Assembly (NCBI GenBank): GCA_965214525.1
Contig: OZ243959.1
Coordinates: 1,364,001 to 1,428,000 of the forward strand
Direction: 5' to 3'
DNA: 64,000 bases
DNA from: Qipengyuania_B sp965214525
GTDB taxonomy: Bacteria; Pseudomonadota; Alphaproteobacteria; Sphingomonadales; Sphingomonadaceae
The notes under the pieces were generated by a model. It made no database searches. It was not told the DNA's origin and saw only the letters and a list, made by a program, of their open reading frames with translations. Below are positions 9,151-18,091 of this stretch, piece by piece (the first letter of the stretch is position 1; the number at the start of each line of letters is the position of its first letter). A program made the translations under genes and the position numbers.

Positions 9151-10097
9151 CGTGGCACAGCGACCCGATCCAGGAAATCGGCGATGGCTTCCATCGCCCG
9201 GTCGCGCACCGCATCGCCCTCGCGCAGGATCTCATGGCGCGATTCGCTGCCGAAGCGAACCAGTTCGGCATGAGGCAAGCGACGTGCAGCCTGTTCGACT
9301 GCCGGCGTGCTGACGAGGCGGTCGGCCGAAGTCGCCAGGATCAGGATAGGCTGCTTCACCCGTTCCAGGACCCCGCGCCGCGCAAGCAGGCGCATCGAAG
9401 CATAGGCCCTTTCCACCCAGCCCCAGCTGCCCGGCCCCATCACCAGTTCGGGACGATGTTCGCGCCACCACAACTCGTCGGCATATCGATCGTCGTCGTG
9501 GGTCAGCAGCATCTGACGCGATGCAAGCACCTCGCCCGGCTTCTCGCTCCACTTCCAGGCGGGTCTCGCAGCATCGCCGAGGGAAGCGAAAACGCGCGAA
9601 ACCATGTGCAGCAGGCCCATCGGCAGGGGCAGACCGCCAAAGCCCAGCATCGGCGCGGTCAGCACGGCGGCGACCGGTGCGATCCGTTGCTCTGCCAGGG
9701 CACGCAAGGACAGGTGTCCGCCCATCGAATGTCCGATGATGACATGGGGCGAGGGCGTCTCCGCCACCCAGGCCGACCAGAACGCGGCGAGATCGTCGAT
9801 CCAGATGGCGAAATCATCGATGTGCCCGGTAACCGCATCCGTTCCCAGCCGACCCGAGCCGCCCTGCCCCCGCCAATCGATGGAAGTGACCCGCCAGCCA
9901 GCGTGATGCCAGGCATCCAGCGTTTCAAGGTATTTCTCGTAATGGTCGCCGCGACCGGGAAGAAACAGGATCGAGCCGCGCGGCGAGATCTGCGCCCCCG
10001 TCCAGTCGATCCGCCGCAGGCGATGCCCGTCATTGGGATTCCAAGAACCCTCCTTTGCCTCTGCGGGTATGGCGCGCCGGTTCATCGGTTGCGGCAT
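9147..10097 (-). CDS. Alpha/beta hydrolase, lysophospholipase/monoglyceride-lipase type
   Basis: 316-residue serine hydrolase of the S33/Hydrolase_4 group. The oxyanion region is ILFLPGRGDHYEKY (about 43), the nucleophile elbow GHSMGGHLSL (about 121), and late Asp and His follow in the usual spacing (LATSADRLVS; FGSESRHEIL). No signal peptide is present, so it is cytosolic or peripheral. It runs divergently from cpaA and shares an operator-like palindrome with it; the oxidoreductase gene overlaps its stop. Confidence 0.83.
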   Translation of the reverse strand: MPQPMNRRAIPAEAKEGSWNPNDGHRLRRIDWTGAQISPRGSILFLPGRGDHYEKYLETLDAWHHAGWRVTSIDWRGQGGSGRLGTDAVTGHIDDFAIWIDDLAAFWSAWVAETPSPHVIIGHSMGGHLSLRALAEQRIAPVAAVLTAPMLGFGGLPLPMGLLHMVSRVFASLGDAARPAWKWSEKPGEVLASRQMLLTHDDDRYADELWWREHRPELVMGPGSWGWVERAYASMRLLARRGVLERVKQPILILATSADRLVSTPAVEQAARRLPHAELVRFGSESRHEILREGDAVRDRAMEAIADFLDRVAVPR

Positions 10098-10122
10098 GCG
10101 GCTGGAAGACCGCCGGGTTTGG

Positions 10123-10136
10123 TTACCAATTGGTAA
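10123..10136. promoter_or_regulatory. 14-bp perfect palindrome between divergent genes
   Basis: TTACCAATTGGTAA is a perfect palindrome in the 81-bp gap between the alpha/beta hydrolase (minus) and cpaA (plus). Its position and symmetry suggest an operator for a dimeric regulator. Which regulator binds, and which gene it controls, cannot be told from the sequence. Confidence 0.4.
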
Positions 10137-10178
10137 GCTGGTGGCCTTACCACGCGGTTACGCACCACGACGGATGAG

Positions 10179-10676
10179 ATGATCATGCAAGGCACTTCTC
10201 TTTACTACGGTTTGCTCGGCTTGCTGGCAATCGCGCTGCTGTTCGCCGCTTTCACCGACATGCGCCATCGGCGGATCGACAATTGGCTGAATGCCGCGAT
10301 CGCTTTTGTGGCCCCGCTCTTCTGGTGGGCGGGCGGCATGTCGCTATACCCCGACATCGCCCTGCAGATCGGCTTTTTCATCGTGGTATTCGCCATCCTG
10401 CTGGGTTGCTGGACTTTGCGGCTGATCGGGGGCGGCGACATCAAGCTGCTTGCCGCGCTGGCCTTGTGGATCAGTCCGCAGCCGTTCCTGCGCTTGCTTG
10501 TGGTGATGGCGCTGGCGGGAGGGGTCATCGCCGTGTTGCACGGTGCCTGGCATGTCATCCGGCGCAAGAAGCACCGCCCCGTCGTGCCCTACGGGGTGGC
10601 CATTGCCATCGGCGGTTTGTGGGTGATCGGCATCGACCACGCGAACCTTGCGTTCAACGCCAATCTGGTCGGCTGA
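10179..10676 (+). CDS. cpaA: Prepilin peptidase CpaA/TadV (A24)
   Basis: Membrane aspartic protease that cleaves and matures Flp-type prepilins. The 165 residues comprise several membrane helices with the two family Asp motifs: FTDMRHRRIDN (about 27, first Asp) and IGGGDIKLLAALALW (about 85, second Asp). The length fits the short TadV/CpaA form without the methylase domain. Two adjacent ATGs (10179, 10185) are possible starts. It is the first gene of the plus-strand pilus cluster; no flp pilin gene precedes it. Confidence 0.9.
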   Translation: MIMQGTSLYYGLLGLLAIALLFAAFTDMRHRRIDNWLNAAIAFVAPLFWWAGGMSLYPDIALQIGFFIVVFAILLGCWTLRLIGGGDIKLLAALALWISPQPFLRLLVVMALAGGVIAVLHGAWHVIRRKKHRPVVPYGVAIAIGGLWVIGIDHANLAFNANLVG

Positions 10677-10764
10677 AACTCGATCTTAACCATTGCCGAC
10701 GTAATCCGGGAAACCATACCAGCCCACATACGGGAATCGGGCGGAACGAGGGGGCTTTCAAGCC

Positions 10765-11784
10765 ATGGACAAGAAGAAACTGTTATTGATGATGGGTGCG
10801 CTGGTCATCGCGATCGGCACGGCGTTTGTCGCCCGCAGCATGTTCGCCGGAGCTTCCGCACCGGCCGCCAATGCCAGCACGGTTGCCGTGCATGACGGAC
10901 CCCGCGTACTTGTAGCGCAGCGCGCACTGCCCGTCGGGACGATCATTACCGCCGATTCCATCAAGTTTCAGGAATGGCCGGCACAGATGGTGCAGGATGC
11001 CTACTTCATCGATGGCGAGTCCGACCTGAACGGCCTGCTTGGCACGGTGGTGCGCTATCCGATCACGGCTGGCGAACCGGTAACCCAGGGTTCGCTCGTC
11101 AGCCCGGGCGACCGGGGCTTCCTGGCTGCCGCCCTCGCCCCGGGCATGCGTGCCGTCACCATCCCGATCTCGGATCGCACCGGCGTGGCGGGCTTCGTCT
11201 TTCCAGGCGACCGGGTCGACCTGGTGCTGACCCAGACGATCGGCGGCGACAACGGCGAAGCGTTGAACGTATCGGAAACCATCCTGCAGAACATCCGCGT
11301 CCTCGCGACCGATCAGGCGACGACGACCGAAAAGGAAGAGGATGGCTCCAGCAAGGTCCGCATGTCACGCACCATCACGGTGGAAGTGACGCCCAAGATC
11401 GCCGAAAAGGTTTCCGTTGCGCAGACCCTGGGTACGATCAGCCTGTCGCTGCGCTCTATCGCCGACAACACGTCGGATCTGGAACGGGCCATTGCCAGCG
11501 GCGAAGTGGTCGTGCCGGACAACGCTTCTCCTGAGGAGGAAGAGCGCATCCTGCGCAAGGCCGCCGTCCGTCCGCAGGACAGCCGCACCACGTATCAGAC
11601 CGGCGGCGACGTATCGCGCTTCCAGCGCAGCAGCATTCCGCCCCGCCGGGCCGCCAACGCGCCGGCGGAACGTGACACCTTCCGGGAAACGAGCAACGCG
11701 CCCGCACAAGCCGCCGCGCCCGCTGGCCCTGTCATTCGCGTCAGCCGCGGCAATACCGTCACCGCTGAACCGATCGGGAAGTGA
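10765..11784 (+). CDS. cpaB: Flp pilus assembly protein CpaB (RcpC)
   Basis: Periplasmic component of the Tad/Cpa machine, thought to link secretin and peptidoglycan. The 339 residues have one N-terminal membrane anchor (LLLMMGALVIAIGTAFVARSM), a SAF/antifreeze-like domain (VLVAQRALPVGTIITADSIK, about 50-110), the RcpC core with PISDRTGVAGFVFPGDRVDLVLT (about 132), and a disordered Pro/Ala/Arg-rich tail. The stop overlaps the upstream GTG option of the next gene, indicating an operon. Confidence 0.93.
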   Translation: MDKKKLLLMMGALVIAIGTAFVARSMFAGASAPAANASTVAVHDGPRVLVAQRALPVGTIITADSIKFQEWPAQMVQDAYFIDGESDLNGLLGTVVRYPITAGEPVTQGSLVSPGDRGFLAAALAPGMRAVTIPISDRTGVAGFVFPGDRVDLVLTQTIGGDNGEALNVSETILQNIRVLATDQATTTEKEEDGSSKVRMSRTITVEVTPKIAEKVSVAQTLGTISLSLRSIADNTSDLERAIASGEVVVPDNASPEEEERILRKAAVRPQDSRTTYQTGGDVSRFQRSSIPPRRAANAPAERDTFRETSNAPAQAAAPAGPVIRVSRGNTVTAEPIGK

Positions 11785-11840
11785 GCATGACCCGGCACCT
11801 GTACGATAACCAATCATCCCATTTCATCCCGAGGGGCAAA

Positions 11841-13439
11841 ATGATGCAAACCCGCCTTTCTGCCGCACTTTTGATGGCGAGCGTTGCCGCCGCCACGTTC
11901 TCCGCAACCGTGCCCACCACGCTCGCCGCCCAGTCGGTCGACGAACCCAGCCGCGACATCGTTCTGTCGATCGGCAAAGGGCAATTGGTGACCGTACCCG
12001 GAACCATGACAGACGTGTTCGTGGCCAACGATGCCATCGCCGATGTGCAGGTCAAGTCACGCCGGCAACTCTACGTGTTCGGCAAATCGGGTGGCGAAAC
12101 CACCCTTTATGCCAGCGACGCGGCGGGCGATATCGTCTGGTCGGCCAACATTCGGGTCGGCTCCAACATCGGGAGTATCGACCAGATGCTGACGCTGGCG
12201 ATGCCCGAAGCGCAGATCGCGGTTTCCACGATGGGTGCCAACACGATCCTGCTGACCGGCACGGTCGGCGCTCCGGAAGACGCTGCGGAAGCCCAGCGGC
12301 TGGTCTCTGCGTTCACCGGCGACGGCATGAACGTGATCTCGCGGCTGAAGATGGCCACCCCGCTGCAGGTCAACCTGCAGGTGCGGTTCGCTGAAGTCAG
12401 CCGCAGCCTGGTGCGTGCCCTTGGTTCCAATGTGACCACGATCGACAACACCGGCGGGTTCAAGATCGGCGTGGGTCAGGGCCGCCCCGGCGCTGTCCAA
12501 TTCTTTCGTCCGGGCGGACCGCTCGCCATCGGCACCGAGGTTGCGGCGGAGCTGCGCGATCCGATCACCGGCGAGTTGATCGAACTCATTCCAGGATCGT
12601 CGATCAATCAGATCAATCCGGGGACGACGCTGGGGTTTGCCGGGCGTCTGCTTGGCCTTGACCTGCTTGGCGCATTCGATCTTGCAGAACGCAATGGCCT
12701 GATCACGACGTTGGCCAGTCCCAACCTGACCGCCCTGTCCGGCGAAACGGCGGACTTCCTGGCCGGAGGCGAGTTCCCCATTCCGCAGGCGCAGGGTCTG
12801 GGCACCACGACGATCGAATACAAGAAGTTCGGCGTCAGCCTGGCCTACACGCCCACGGTCTTGTCCAATGGCCGCATCTCTATCCGGGTCCGCCCGGAAG
12901 TATCGGAACTGTCGAGCCAAGGTGCGGTCACGCTGAACGGGTTCCAGATCCCCGCGCTGACGGTTCGCCGGGCGGAGACGACGGTGGAACTGGGATCGGG
13001 ACAAAGCTTCATGATCGCCGGCCTGATGAGCACCAATGCGCAGAACACCATCGACAAGGCCCCCGGTGTCGGCGACATTCCGATCCTGGGCAATCTGTTC
13101 CGCTCGACCGAGTTCCGGCGCGGCGAGACGGAGCTGGTGATCGTGGTGACGCCCTATCTCGTGAAACCCGTCAACGCCAACGACATTAAACTGCCGACGG
13201 ATGGTTTCCGAGCGCCCAACGAACTGCAGCGCACGCTGGGTTTCCGAGAGAACGACGGTGAAAGCGGTGCCTCGCGCCCCGTGCCGACCGCGCGCGATAC
13301 GCAGGGCACTTCGCCAAGTGTTTCTTATGGAAACACCACGCCAATCCCCGGCGTACCGACGCAAACCGCCGACCCGCGCCTCGCCCAACGTTCGGGCGAT
13401 GCCAAGCCCGGCTTCAGCTTCGACCCGAAAGGAAAGTGA
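11841..13439 (+). CDS. cpaC: Secretin CpaC/RcpA of the Flp pilus
   Basis: Outer-membrane secretin ring through which Flp pili exit. From the ATG at 11841 (MMQTRLSAALLMASVAAATF) the protein has 532 residues with a cleavable signal peptide, an N-terminal pilus-associated domain (about 40-120, LVTVPGTMTDVFVANDAIADVQV), a BON-like region, and the secretin core ending GVGDIPILGNLFRSTEFRRGETELVIVVTPYLV (about 415-450). This start is preferred over GTG 11781 because a GAGGGG Shine-Dalgarno lies just upstream and the signal peptide begins there. It is followed directly by cpaD. Confidence 0.94.
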   Translation: MMQTRLSAALLMASVAAATFSATVPTTLAAQSVDEPSRDIVLSIGKGQLVTVPGTMTDVFVANDAIADVQVKSRRQLYVFGKSGGETTLYASDAAGDIVWSANIRVGSNIGSIDQMLTLAMPEAQIAVSTMGANTILLTGTVGAPEDAAEAQRLVSAFTGDGMNVISRLKMATPLQVNLQVRFAEVSRSLVRALGSNVTTIDNTGGFKIGVGQGRPGAVQFFRPGGPLAIGTEVAAELRDPITGELIELIPGSSINQINPGTTLGFAGRLLGLDLLGAFDLAERNGLITTLASPNLTALSGETADFLAGGEFPIPQAQGLGTTTIEYKKFGVSLAYTPTVLSNGRISIRVRPEVSELSSQGAVTLNGFQIPALTVRRAETTVELGSGQSFMIAGLMSTNAQNTIDKAPGVGDIPILGNLFRSTEFRRGETELVIVVTPYLVKPVNANDIKLPTDGFRAPNELQRTLGFRENDGESGASRPVPTARDTQGTSPSVSYGNTTPIPGVPTQTADPRLAQRSGDAKPGFSFDPKGK

Positions 13440-13441
13440 TC

Positions 13442-14086
13442 ATGGCCAAGGCCTTAAATCGTAGATGTTCGACTGCCATTGCCTTCGCTCTGGGTCTGGG
13501 ACTGGCAGCCTGTGGCGGAATGCCCGAAAACCGGTCCTTGAATAGCGTGAACCAACCGGTCGTCGATCGGACCAACTACACCCTCGATCTGTCAACCTAT
13601 GGCGACGGCTTGTCCTTTGCCGAACAGCAGCGGCTGGACGGATGGTTCGATGCGATGGACCTACGCTATGGCGACAGGATCGCTATCGACGATCCGACGG
13701 CGGATTCCGCAACCCGTGCAGCCGTCGCCCGGCTCGCCGGACGCCGTGGCATCCTGCTGAGCGAGGGCGCGCCGGTCACCGAGAACCGGGTCGAACCCGG
13801 TCGGGCACGCGTGGTCCTGACCCGCTCGAGCGCGTCCGTGCCCAATTGTCCCGATTGGTCGGCCCACAGCGACATGAACTACACCAACGGCATCTACCCA
13901 AATTACGGCTGTGCCACCAACGGTAACCTGGCCGCGATGGTCGCCAACCCCGAAGACCTTATCCAGGGCCAGACCGGCACCGGCGAAACCGTCATCGTGA
14001 GCGCGGTCAAAGCCATCGACAGCTACCGCGACAAGGCACCGACCGGTAAGCAGGGCCTCAAGCAAACCTCGACATCGGGAGAGTGA
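13442..14086 (+). CDS. cpaD: CpaD-family pilus lipoprotein
   Basis: 214 residues with a lipoprotein signal (STAIAFALGLGLAACGG, lipobox LAAC). The mature part has the CpaD pattern: YTLDLSTYGDGLSFAEQQRLDGWFDAM, GILLSEGAPVTE, and the C-terminal NCPDWSAHSDMNYTNGIYPNYGCATNGNLAAMVANPEDLIQG, where the paired Cys probably form a disulfide. CpaD is a periplasmic accessory lipoprotein of the secretin complex. An AAGGAAAG ribosome site precedes ATG 13442; GTG 13436, overlapping the cpaC stop, is less likely. Confidence 0.9.
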   Translation: MAKALNRRCSTAIAFALGLGLAACGGMPENRSLNSVNQPVVDRTNYTLDLSTYGDGLSFAEQQRLDGWFDAMDLRYGDRIAIDDPTADSATRAAVARLAGRRGILLSEGAPVTENRVEPGRARVVLTRSSASVPNCPDWSAHSDMNYTNGIYPNYGCATNGNLAAMVANPEDLIQGQTGTGETVIVSAVKAIDSYRDKAPTGKQGLKQTSTSGE

Positions 14087-14088
14087 CA

Positions 14089-15375
14089 ATGAACGCACCT
14101 TGGAAAGCCAGCATGCCCGGCGATCGCGATCCGTTCGCGGCCTATATCTGCGACGAGACCGCGCTCGATGTGTTGCGTCCCGTCGTTATCGAACTCGGCT
14201 GGCCGACGGAGAAATGCAACAAAGGCGGGCTGCGCAACGCAGTCCAGTCGCTCTCCGTTAGCGCCAGCCCGAACATCCTGATGGTAGACCTGTCGGAATG
14301 CGGCGACCCGCTGAGCGATATCAACGGTCTTGCCGAAGTCTGCGAGCCAGGAACGGTAGTGATCGCGATCGGACAGGTGAACGATGTTCGGCTGTATCGC
14401 GATCTCGTCGCCAGCGGCATCAACGACTACCTGCTGAAGCCTCTGTCGGCAAGCCAGGTGCGCGACGCGCTGACGCAGGCACAGGCCACCTTCGCAGCAC
14501 CCAAGGGCGGCGAGGCAGACGTTACCAAGCGCCACCTATCGACCGCCATTATCGGTACGCGCGGCGGCGTCGGGGCATCCATGCTGGCCACTTCACTGGG
14601 CCATCTGTTCAGCGTCCAGCACAAGCTGCCGACCGCCTTGCTTGATCTAGATATCCATTTCGGCACCAACGCCCTGACGCTCGATCTCGAGCCCGGGCGT
14701 GGTCTAACCGATGCGATCGACAATCCCAGCCGCATCGATGGCTTGTTTATCGAGCGGGCGATGATCAGGGCGAACGACAATCTCGCCATCCTGTCGGCTG
14801 AAGCACCCATCAATACGCCCCTGATGACCGATGGCGGCGCGTTCCTGCAACTGGAGGAAGAGTTTCGCCATGCTTTCGAGATGACGGTCGTCGACATGCC
14901 GCGAAACATGCTAATCAATTTCCCCCAATTGCTGGCCAACATGAATGTGGTGACGCTGGTCTGCGACATGACGCTGGCTTCTGCCCGCGACGCCATCCGG
15001 TTGCTGTCCTGGGTCAAGAGCAACGCGCCGCACGCCACGCCTATCGTGGTGACCAACAAGGTTCAGTCGGCGGCGATGGAGATCAGCAAGAGCGATTTCG
15101 AGGCGTCGATCGAACGCAAGATCGATTTCGTCATCCCCTACGACCAGAAAGCGGCCGCAAACGCTGCGAAGCTGGGACAGGCCTTTGTCGAAGCGAATGC
15201 CTCGCACAAGGCATCATCGGCCATGGGGCAGCTGGCGGACTATATCCTCAGCATGACCGATGAGGAATTCGAACCCAAAGGCGCCGCAAAGAGCAAGAAG
15301 TCGCTGCTTGGTTCGTTCGACTTGAAAGCGTTCGCCCCCAAGAAAGACAAGACGCAGCAGAAAGAACCGGCATAG
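14089..15375 (+). CDS. cpaE: Pilus assembly ATPase-like protein CpaE
   Basis: MinD/ParA-like protein that positions the Tad machine. The 428 residues comprise a receiver-like N domain (about 20-130) and a SIMIBI ATPase domain from about 148. Its P-loop reads GTRGGVGASMLATS, lacking the canonical GKT Lys/Thr, which is common in CpaE proteins and suggests weak or altered hydrolysis; the switch segment VVDMPRNMLI is present. A GGGAGAG site supports ATG 14089. cpaF, which normally follows, is absent: tadB begins 87 bases downstream. Confidence 0.92.
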   Translation: MNAPWKASMPGDRDPFAAYICDETALDVLRPVVIELGWPTEKCNKGGLRNAVQSLSVSASPNILMVDLSECGDPLSDINGLAEVCEPGTVVIAIGQVNDVRLYRDLVASGINDYLLKPLSASQVRDALTQAQATFAAPKGGEADVTKRHLSTAIIGTRGGVGASMLATSLGHLFSVQHKLPTALLDLDIHFGTNALTLDLEPGRGLTDAIDNPSRIDGLFIERAMIRANDNLAILSAEAPINTPLMTDGGAFLQLEEEFRHAFEMTVVDMPRNMLINFPQLLANMNVVTLVCDMTLASARDAIRLLSWVKSNAPHATPIVVTNKVQSAAMEISKSDFEASIERKIDFVIPYDQKAAANAAKLGQAFVEANASHKASSAMGQLADYILSMTDEEFEPKGAAKSKKSLLGSFDLKAFAPKKDKTQQKEPA

Positions 15376-15462
15376 TTTTATAGGATTAAGGGGGATGACG
15401 AAGGACGACTTCGCCCCTCATCCGATCGGATTGCGGTTCACTAGGTTACAGGAGTTCAGGCG

Positions 15463-16434
15463 ATGGGTGTAATGCAGACGTTGCTGTTGGCCGTGGGCGT
15501 GCTCGCCTTTCTGGCCGTCGGCTATACCGCGATCGCCGGACCCTCGGCGCAAAAAGCGACCAAGCGGCGATTGGAGGCGGTGCGTTACCGCCATTCCGAC
15601 AGCACGAACACCAAGGTCGAATCGCAGTTGAAGAAGGCGATTGCAGCGCGGCGGCCGAAGATCGCGCACGCCGCCGGATCGCGCTCCAAGGCAGAAGCGC
15701 TAGCCATTCGTCTGGACCGGACCGGCAAGGGCTGGAGCGTTTCGCAATATGTCTACACGTCGCTAGGAATAGCCACGACGCTGACCTTGCTGCTGTTCCT
15801 GCAATCGGGATCGCTGGGTCTGTCGCTTGGGGTCGGAATGCTGATCGGGCTGGGTTTCCCGCACATGGCCGTGAACTACCTCATCAACAAACGCACGAAC
15901 CAGTTCAACGCGAAGTTCGCCGATGCCATCGAACTGCTCGTGCGCGGTTTGCGCTCCGGCCTCCCGGTGACAGAGACCCTGTCGGTCGTCGCCACGGAAG
16001 TGCCCGGCCCGGTCGGTCGCGAGTTCAAGACCGTGGTCGAGCGGATCAAGATCGGGCGGACGATGGAGGAATCGCTTCAGGATACGGCCGACAAGCTCAA
16101 CATACCCGAGTTCAACTTCTTCTGCATCACGCTCGCCATCCAGCGCGAGACCGGGGGTAATCTCGCTGAAACCCTCTCGAACCTTGCCGAGGTCTTGCGC
16201 AAGCGGACGCAGATGAAGCTGAAGATCAAGGCAATGAGTTCGGAAGCCAAGGCATCGGCCTACATCGTCGGGGCATTGCCGTTCATCGTCTTCACCATGC
16301 TCTATTGGATCAACCCCGACTATGTCGGCGGTTTCTTCAGCGACGATCGCCTGATTATCGCCGGTATCGGCGGGCTTACGTGGATGAGCATCGGCGTTTT
16401 CATCATGGCCAAGATGGTCAGCTTCAAAATCTGA
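15463..16434 (+). CDS. tadB: Flp pilus inner-membrane platform protein TadB
   Basis: Type II secretion F-family platform protein, 323 residues. It has an N-terminal membrane helix, a central pair of helices (about 97-130), and the cytosolic T2SSF domain (about 150-275) with LLVRGLRSGLPVTETLSVVA and the conserved EIGRTMEESL-like segment (IKIGRTMEES), followed by two C-terminal membrane helices. A CAGGAG ribosome site precedes ATG 15463. tadC follows after 20 bases. Confidence 0.92.
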   Translation: MGVMQTLLLAVGVLAFLAVGYTAIAGPSAQKATKRRLEAVRYRHSDSTNTKVESQLKKAIAARRPKIAHAAGSRSKAEALAIRLDRTGKGWSVSQYVYTSLGIATTLTLLLFLQSGSLGLSLGVGMLIGLGFPHMAVNYLINKRTNQFNAKFADAIELLVRGLRSGLPVTETLSVVATEVPGPVGREFKTVVERIKIGRTMEESLQDTADKLNIPEFNFFCITLAIQRETGGNLAETLSNLAEVLRKRTQMKLKIKAMSSEAKASAYIVGALPFIVFTMLYWINPDYVGGFFSDDRLIIAGIGGLTWMSIGVFIMAKMVSFKI

Positions 16435-16454
16435 ACGCGGACGGGAAAGACATT

Positions 16455-17465
16455 ATGGGAAGCGCACCTGGATATACCCTCCTCGGCGTCGACGTCATCA
16501 TGGTCGGCACCATCCTCGCAGGAATAGCGGCGTTCGCCGTGCTCCTCGCCATCTACGCTGCGCTGACGGTCAAGGATCCGATGGCGAAGCGGGTCAAGGC
16601 GCTGAACGCACGGCGCGAAGAACTGAAGGCCGGCATCGTCACCGCGTCGGCGAAGAAGCGCCAGAGCCTGGTGCGCAAGACGAACACGACCGAGACGATC
16701 AAGGAAGCGCTTGCCAGCATGAAAGTGCTGCAGACGAGCCAGCTCGAGACGATTCAGCAAAAGCTGGCCTATGCCGGCTTTCGTAACAAGGATCTTGCCG
16801 TTGTCGTCATCGGTATCCGCCTGGTCGCGCCGATCGTGCTGGGCTTGCTAGGCGCGTATCTGTTCTACCTTAGCGACGCCTTCGCCGACTGGGGCAGTTT
16901 CAAGCGGTTCGGGGCGTTCACCTTCATGCTGTTCATCGGCTATAAGGGGCCGGAAATCTATCTGAAGAACATCGCCAACAAACGCACCGACGCGATCCGC
17001 AAGGGTCTGCCCGATGCGCTCGATCTGCTGGTGATCTGTGCCGAGGCCGGCCTAACCGTCGATGCGGCGTTCACCCGCGTTTCCAAGGAACTGGGCCGCT
17101 CCTATCCCGAACTCGGTGAGGAATTCACCCTGACAGCGATCGAGTTGTCGTTCCTGAACGAGCGGCGCAAGGCGTTCAACAACCTTGCCTACCGCGTCAA
17201 TCTGGAAGCGGTGAAAGGCGTTGTCACCACCATGATCCAGACGGAACGCTATGGCACTCCGCTCGCCAGCGCCCTGCGCGTGCTTTCGGCCGAGTTCCGC
17301 AACGAGCGCATGATGCGCGCCGAGGAAAAAGCCGCACGGCTTCCCGCGATCATGACCGTACCGTTGATCCTGTTCATCCTGCCCGTGCTGTTCGTCGTCA
17401 TCCTCGGACCGGCGGCGTGCTCTATTTCGGACAATTTCGTCAACGGTCCTGCAGGCGGCAACTAG
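16455..17465 (+). CDS. tadC: Flp pilus inner-membrane platform protein TadC
   Basis: Second T2SSF platform protein, 336 residues from ATG 16455, which has a GGGAAAG site. It shows an N-terminal helix, the T2SSF domain (about 190-310; DALDLLVICAEAGLTVDAAFTRVSKELG) and a terminal membrane helix ending with a Cys-containing tail (GPAACSISDNF). TadB and TadC form the heteromeric platform that couples the motor to pilin. It is the last cpa/tad gene in the cluster: tadD, tadE, tadF and tadG are not in this window. Confidence 0.92.
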   Translation: MGSAPGYTLLGVDVIMVGTILAGIAAFAVLLAIYAALTVKDPMAKRVKALNARREELKAGIVTASAKKRQSLVRKTNTTETIKEALASMKVLQTSQLETIQQKLAYAGFRNKDLAVVVIGIRLVAPIVLGLLGAYLFYLSDAFADWGSFKRFGAFTFMLFIGYKGPEIYLKNIANKRTDAIRKGLPDALDLLVICAEAGLTVDAAFTRVSKELGRSYPELGEEFTLTAIELSFLNERRKAFNNLAYRVNLEAVKGVVTTMIQTERYGTPLASALRVLSAEFRNERMMRAEEKAARLPAIMTVPLILFILPVLFVVILGPAACSISDNFVNGPAGGN

Positions 17466-17492
17466 CCGGTTGAAGCACTGGTGATGGGCTGG

Positions 17493-17521
17493 GGCCGTCG
17501 GCAATCCACCTGCCGGCGGCC
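17493..17521 (+). terminator. Hairpin after tadC
   Basis: An 11-bp stem with one mismatch (GGCCGTCGGCA / TGCCGGCGGCC) and a 7-nt loop lies 27 bases after the tadC stop, at the end of the pilus operon. The U-tract is poor, so termination here is plausible rather than certain. Confidence 0.45.
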
Positions 17522-17544
17522 TCTTCCCATATCATGGCGCGCCC

Positions 17545-18039
17545 TTATCCGGCATCCGCCCCGGCATCCTGGATCGCTTCCCCCGGTTCGAGCCCGTCCG
17601 CGGCCGTGCGCACCCGCAGCAGCAATGCGCGCAGATCGCGGCGTTCCTGCGGCGAGAACGATGCGAACAGCCGGGCTTCGATCGCCTTGGCCAGCGGCAT
17701 GATCCGTCCATGCATGGCCTGTCCTTGAGATGTCAGCATTAATTGATGCGAACGCCGGTCAGAGGTGTTGGGCCGGCGCGCGACCAGATCCTGATGCGCC
17801 AGACCCTTGACCGCCCGATTGACGGCAACCTTGTCCATCAGGGTCAGCCGCACCAGTTCGCGCTGCGTCAGGGAACCGCCCTCCCCCAGCACCGCCATGA
17901 TCCGCCATTCGGGAACCGTCAGGCCGAAACGGCTGCGATATTGCTCGGCAATGCGGCTGCTTACGGCGTTAGACGCCATCGACAGCACGTAGGGCAGGAA
18001 ATCTGCGAGGCGAGCGGCGGGGGCAAGCGGGTCGGCCAT
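17545..18039 (-). CDS. MarR-family transcriptional regulator
   Basis: 164-residue winged-helix regulator. The core is FGLTVPEWRIMAVLGEGGSLTQRELVRLTLMDKVAVNRAVKGLAHQDLVARRPNTSDRRSHQLMLTSQG (about 37-105), with the wing DRRSHQL typical of MarR dimers. It lies 52 bases downstream of the enoyl-CoA hydratase gene on the same strand, so it may regulate that fatty-acid or aromatic catabolism module, possibly sensing an acyl-CoA; that role is inference. Confidence 0.88.
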   Translation of the reverse strand: MADPLAPAARLADFLPYVLSMASNAVSSRIAEQYRSRFGLTVPEWRIMAVLGEGGSLTQRELVRLTLMDKVAVNRAVKGLAHQDLVARRPNTSDRRSHQLMLTSQGQAMHGRIMPLAKAIEARLFASFSPQERRDLRALLLRVRTAADGLEPGEAIQDAGADAG

Positions 18040-18091
18040 ATGTCGGCTTTATCGCCGACAAGCGGCCATGCAACCATTGGCCGCTTTGGCT

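Noticed and set aside
12057..13388. A 443-codon minus-strand frame opposite the secretin gene
   Set aside because: Antisense shadow of cpaC, with no motif or ribosome site.
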